Of a stretch of 40,281 nt of DNA, positions 38,402 to 40,281 are shown piece after piece. The position numbers and the translations under genes are program-made. The notes below the pieces were generated by a model. It made no database searches. It was not told where the DNA came from and saw only the letters and a list, made by a program, of their open reading frames with translations. The stretch covers positions 1-40,281 of the forward strand of contig JBBPYA010000217.1 in NCBI GenBank assembly GCA_038200385.1, in the 5' to 3' direction. Source of the DNA: JBBPYA01 sp038200385. GTDB lineage: Bacteria; Actinomycetota; Actinomycetes; Mycobacteriales; Geodermatophilaceae. Within the stretch, counting starts at the first letter, position 1. Every line of letters starts with the position of its first letter.

Positions 38402-39817
38402 ATGAGCGCCCCCCCGAAGATGGACCCCACCTTCTACCGAAGCCCCGGCGACGCCGCCGCAGCGCCCGCGGAGAAACTGGCCTACGTCGTCGCGTTTGAC
38501 CGGGCCGGTGAGAAGAACGACGCGCTGACCGTTGTCGATGTCGACCCGGGATCGGAGCAGTACGGCCAGATCGTGGGCTGGGCCGACCTGCCGACCAAGG
38601 GCGACGAGCTGCACCACTTCGGCTGGAACGCCTGCAGCAGCGCGCTGATGCACGAGGGCCACGACATGGGCGAGGACGGCCTGCAGCGGCGCTACCTGCT
38701 GCTGCCCGGCATCCGCTCGTCCAACATTCACGTCTACGACACCCAGCCGGACCCGGCGAACCCGACGCTGGTCAAGACCATCACCCCCGAGGAACTGTCG
38801 GACAAGGCCGGCTACTCCCGGCCGCACACCCTGCACTGCGGCCCGGACGGCATCTTCCTGTCCTGCCTCGGGGGCGCGAACGGCTCGGAGGGTCCGGGCG
38901 GGATCGCGCTGCTGGACCACAACACCTTCGACGTCCTGCGCGCGTGGGAGACCGACCGCGGCCCGCAGTACATGGCCTACGACGCTTGGTGGCACCTGAC
39001 CCAGAACACGCTGATCACCAGCGAGTGGGGTACGCCGTCGATGATCGAGAACGGCGTGGTCCCCGAGCTGCTGCTGGCCGGCAAGTACGGGCACTCGCTG
39101 CACTTCTGGGACCTGGCCGAGGGCAAGCACCTGCAGGAGGTCGACTTCGGCGTGGAGAACCAGATGGTGCTGGAGCTGCGCCCGGCCCACGACCCCGACG
39201 CCTCCTACGGCTTCGTCGGCGTCGTGATCAGCACCGCCGACCTGTCCGCGTCGGTCTGGCGCTGGTTCAAGGACGGCGAGAAGTGGGCGGTGGAGAAGAT
39301 CATCACCATCCCCGCCGAGCCCGCGGACGCCGACGACCTGCCGCCGGCGCTCAAGCCGTTCGGTGCGGTCCCGCCGCTGGTCACCGACATCGGCCTGTCC
39401 GTCGACGATCAGATGCTCTACGTGTCCTGCTGGGGGATCGGTGAGCTCAAGCAGTACGACGTCAGCGACCCGGCGCACCCCCGCGAGGTCGGATCGGTGC
39501 GGCTGGGCGGGATCACCGGTCGCGTGGCGCACCCCTCGGCCCCGGGCGAGGAGCTGCTGGGCGGACCGCAGATGGTCGAGGTGAGCCGGGACGGCAAGCG
39601 GGTGTACGTCACGAACTCCCTGTACGGCGCCTGGGACGACCAGTTCTACCCCGCCGGGGTCGGCGCCTGGATGGCCAAGATCGACGCGGACCTCGCCGGT
39701 GGACTGAGCGTGGATGCGAACTTCTTCCCGCACGGAGAGCACTTCCGGGGACTGCGGGCCCACCAGATCCGGCTGCAGGGTGGGGACGCGTCCTCGGACT
39801 CCTACTGCTACCCCTGA
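38402..39817 (+). CDS. SBP56-family selenium-binding protein / methanethiol oxidase
   Basis: SBP56 family, beta-propeller copper enzymes. Characterised bacterial members (MtoX) oxidise methanethiol to formaldehyde, sulfide and peroxide. The 471 residues have full family length. HHFGWNACSSALMHEGHD near 76-93, SRPHTLHCGPDGIF in the middle, and HGEHFRGLRAHQIRLQGGDASSDSYCYP type blocks at the end supply the conserved histidines. Many characterised MtoX proteins are exported, but no signal peptide is seen here, so the protein is probably cytosolic. ATG 38402 has the ribosome site GAGGAG and begins 39 nt after the fusion gene, so it may be on the same transcript. A role in pyrimidine breakdown is not evident. 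Confidence 0.93.
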   Translation: MSAPPKMDPTFYRSPGDAAAAPAEKLAYVVAFDRAGEKNDALTVVDVDPGSEQYGQIVGWADLPTKGDELHHFGWNACSSALMHEGHDMGEDGLQRRYLLLPGIRSSNIHVYDTQPDPANPTLVKTITPEELSDKAGYSRPHTLHCGPDGIFLSCLGGANGSEGPGGIALLDHNTFDVLRAWETDRGPQYMAYDAWWHLTQNTLITSEWGTPSMIENGVVPELLLAGKYGHSLHFWDLAEGKHLQEVDFGVENQMVLELRPAHDPDASYGFVGVVISTADLSASVWRWFKDGEKWAVEKIITIPAEPADADDLPPALKPFGAVPPLVTDIGLSVDDQMLYVSCWGIGELKQYDVSDPAHPREVGSVRLGGITGRVAHPSAPGEELLGGPQMVEVSRDGKRVYVTNSLYGAWDDQFYPAGVGAWMAKIDADLAGGLSVDANFFPHGEHFRGLRAHQIRLQGGDASSDSYCYP

Positions 39818-39829
39818 GATTGACCGAGG

Positions 39830-39857
39830 CCCGGCCGGCGTCGTGCAGCCGGCCGGG
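39830..39857. terminator. Bidirectional terminator hairpin
   Basis: CCCGGCCGGC (39830-39839) pairs perfectly with GCCGGCCGGG (39848-39857) around an 8-nt loop, 12 nt after the SBP56 stop and between two convergent genes. There is no U-run, as is usual at high GC. Confidence 0.7.
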
Positions 39858-39925
39858 CGCGCACCCCGACCACACGACCGTTCTGCCTGCCCGCTGGCGC
39901 CCCGAAAGTTCTCGGCGTCGGCGGC

Positions 39926-40281
39926 TCAGCCCAGCCGCCGCAGCTGCGGCCACAGCTGGGCCCAGGACGCGGTCGGCTCCCGGCAGACCCATACCGGCGT
40001 GCCCTGCTCGTCGTTGTCCAGCCCGACGCCGTTGTCGATCCGGGCCGCCTCCGAACAGGACCTGAACCAGCCGTCCAGTTGCTCGTGGTCGTAGCCGACG
40101 ACGACCGTCGTGGTCGCGCTCTCCGGCGGCGGTCCCCACTCGGCATACGCATTGTGCCCGCTGTACGCCGTCGGCAGCCCGAACTCGGCGGCGTACCGGT
40201 CGACGGCGCCGGCCTCCCCGTAGTTCCGGGTGAGCACCACGGCGGTGCCCCGTTCGGCGGCCGGGAGCCCGGCGTACACCC
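39926..40281 (-). CDS. C-terminal part of a membrane glycosyltransferase (GT39/ArnT-like), partial
   Basis: The last 118 codons of a gene that enters from beyond the right edge. The text resembles the soluble C-terminal domain of actinobacterial family-39-type glycosyltransferases: YAGLPAAERGTAVVLTRNYGEAGAVDRY, then LPTAYSGHNAYAEWGPP, then TTTVVVGYDHEQLDGWF, then DNDEQGTPVWVCREP. No membrane segment is seen in this part; in the family they come earlier. The valine codon GTG at 40279 is internal and not a start. Donor and acceptor are unknown. Confidence 0.75.
   Translation of the reverse strand, partial: VYAGLPAAERGTAVVLTRNYGEAGAVDRYAAEFGLPTAYSGHNAYAEWGPPPESATTTVVVGYDHEQLDGWFRSCSEAARIDNGVGLDNDEQGTPVWVCREPTASWAQLWPQLRRLG

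Noticed and set aside
37301..39763. Minus-strand open frame of 820 codons over DUF1116 and SBP56
   Set aside because: Same reason: it is antisense to two well-recognised families and has no domain of its own.

Overview
The window is very GC-rich and dense with genes. It reads as chromosome of a high-GC actinobacterium. The support is the argCJBDFR gene order, an infC gene starting at an AUC codon, frequent GTG starts with 4-bp ATGA/GTGA overlaps, several start codons lying 6-7 nt after a TAnnnT box (leaderless style), and a deazaflavin (F420)-type oxidoreductase. I cannot name the genus from sequence alone.

Left third (1-13.4 kb) is mostly housekeeping on the minus strand. It holds the arginine operon argC-J-B-D-F and the start of argR, with an ArgR-type inverted repeat at the argC start. 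A small four-helix membrane protein and a short amidase face away from each other. Then come pheS-pheT, a TrmH/SpoU-type RNA methyltransferase and infC-rpmI-rplT behind a long structured leader, followed by a PH-domain membrane protein.

Middle (13.4-27.4 kb) is accessory. A barbiturase/cyanuric-acid-hydrolase-family ring opener is paired with carbamate kinase. Next are an F420-type protein, a class III CoA transferase divergent from a cytochrome P450, HyuA/HyuB-type ATP-dependent hydantoinase/oxoprolinase subunits, 4-alpha-glucanotransferase and a Y-family polymerase. A decayed stretch (25.9-27.4 kb) carries a broken AraC-type regulator, a frameshifted TIGR03086-like fragment and a 14-bp perfect inverted repeat.

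Right third (27.4-38.4 kb) is a catabolic island. One minus-strand operon encodes a UraA/RutG-type pyrimidine permease, a three-subunit molybdenum hydroxylase (Cox-type M, S, L), a CoxG-like protein and a nitrilase-superfamily hydrolase. Divergent from it are a DUF2877 protein and a single-chain FdrA-DUF1116 fusion, the components of the oxamate carbamoyltransferase family (AllH, AllF, AllG). A selenium-binding-protein/methanethiol-oxidase homologue and a partial glycosyltransferase close the window.

Main hypothesis: the island, together with the ring opener and carbamate kinase 12 kb away, forms an ATP-conserving oxidative pyrimidine pathway. Uracil would be imported, hydroxylated to barbiturate and opened to ureidomalonate. 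Ureidomalonate would then be split by phosphate, rather than hydrolysed, into malonamate and carbamoyl phosphate. Carbamate kinase would make ATP from the carbamoyl phosphate, and an amidase (the nitrilase homologue or the short amidase) would release malonate. Ureidomalonate is one methylene longer than oxalurate, the known substrate of the FdrA-family enzyme. The family assignments are well supported; the pathway is inference.
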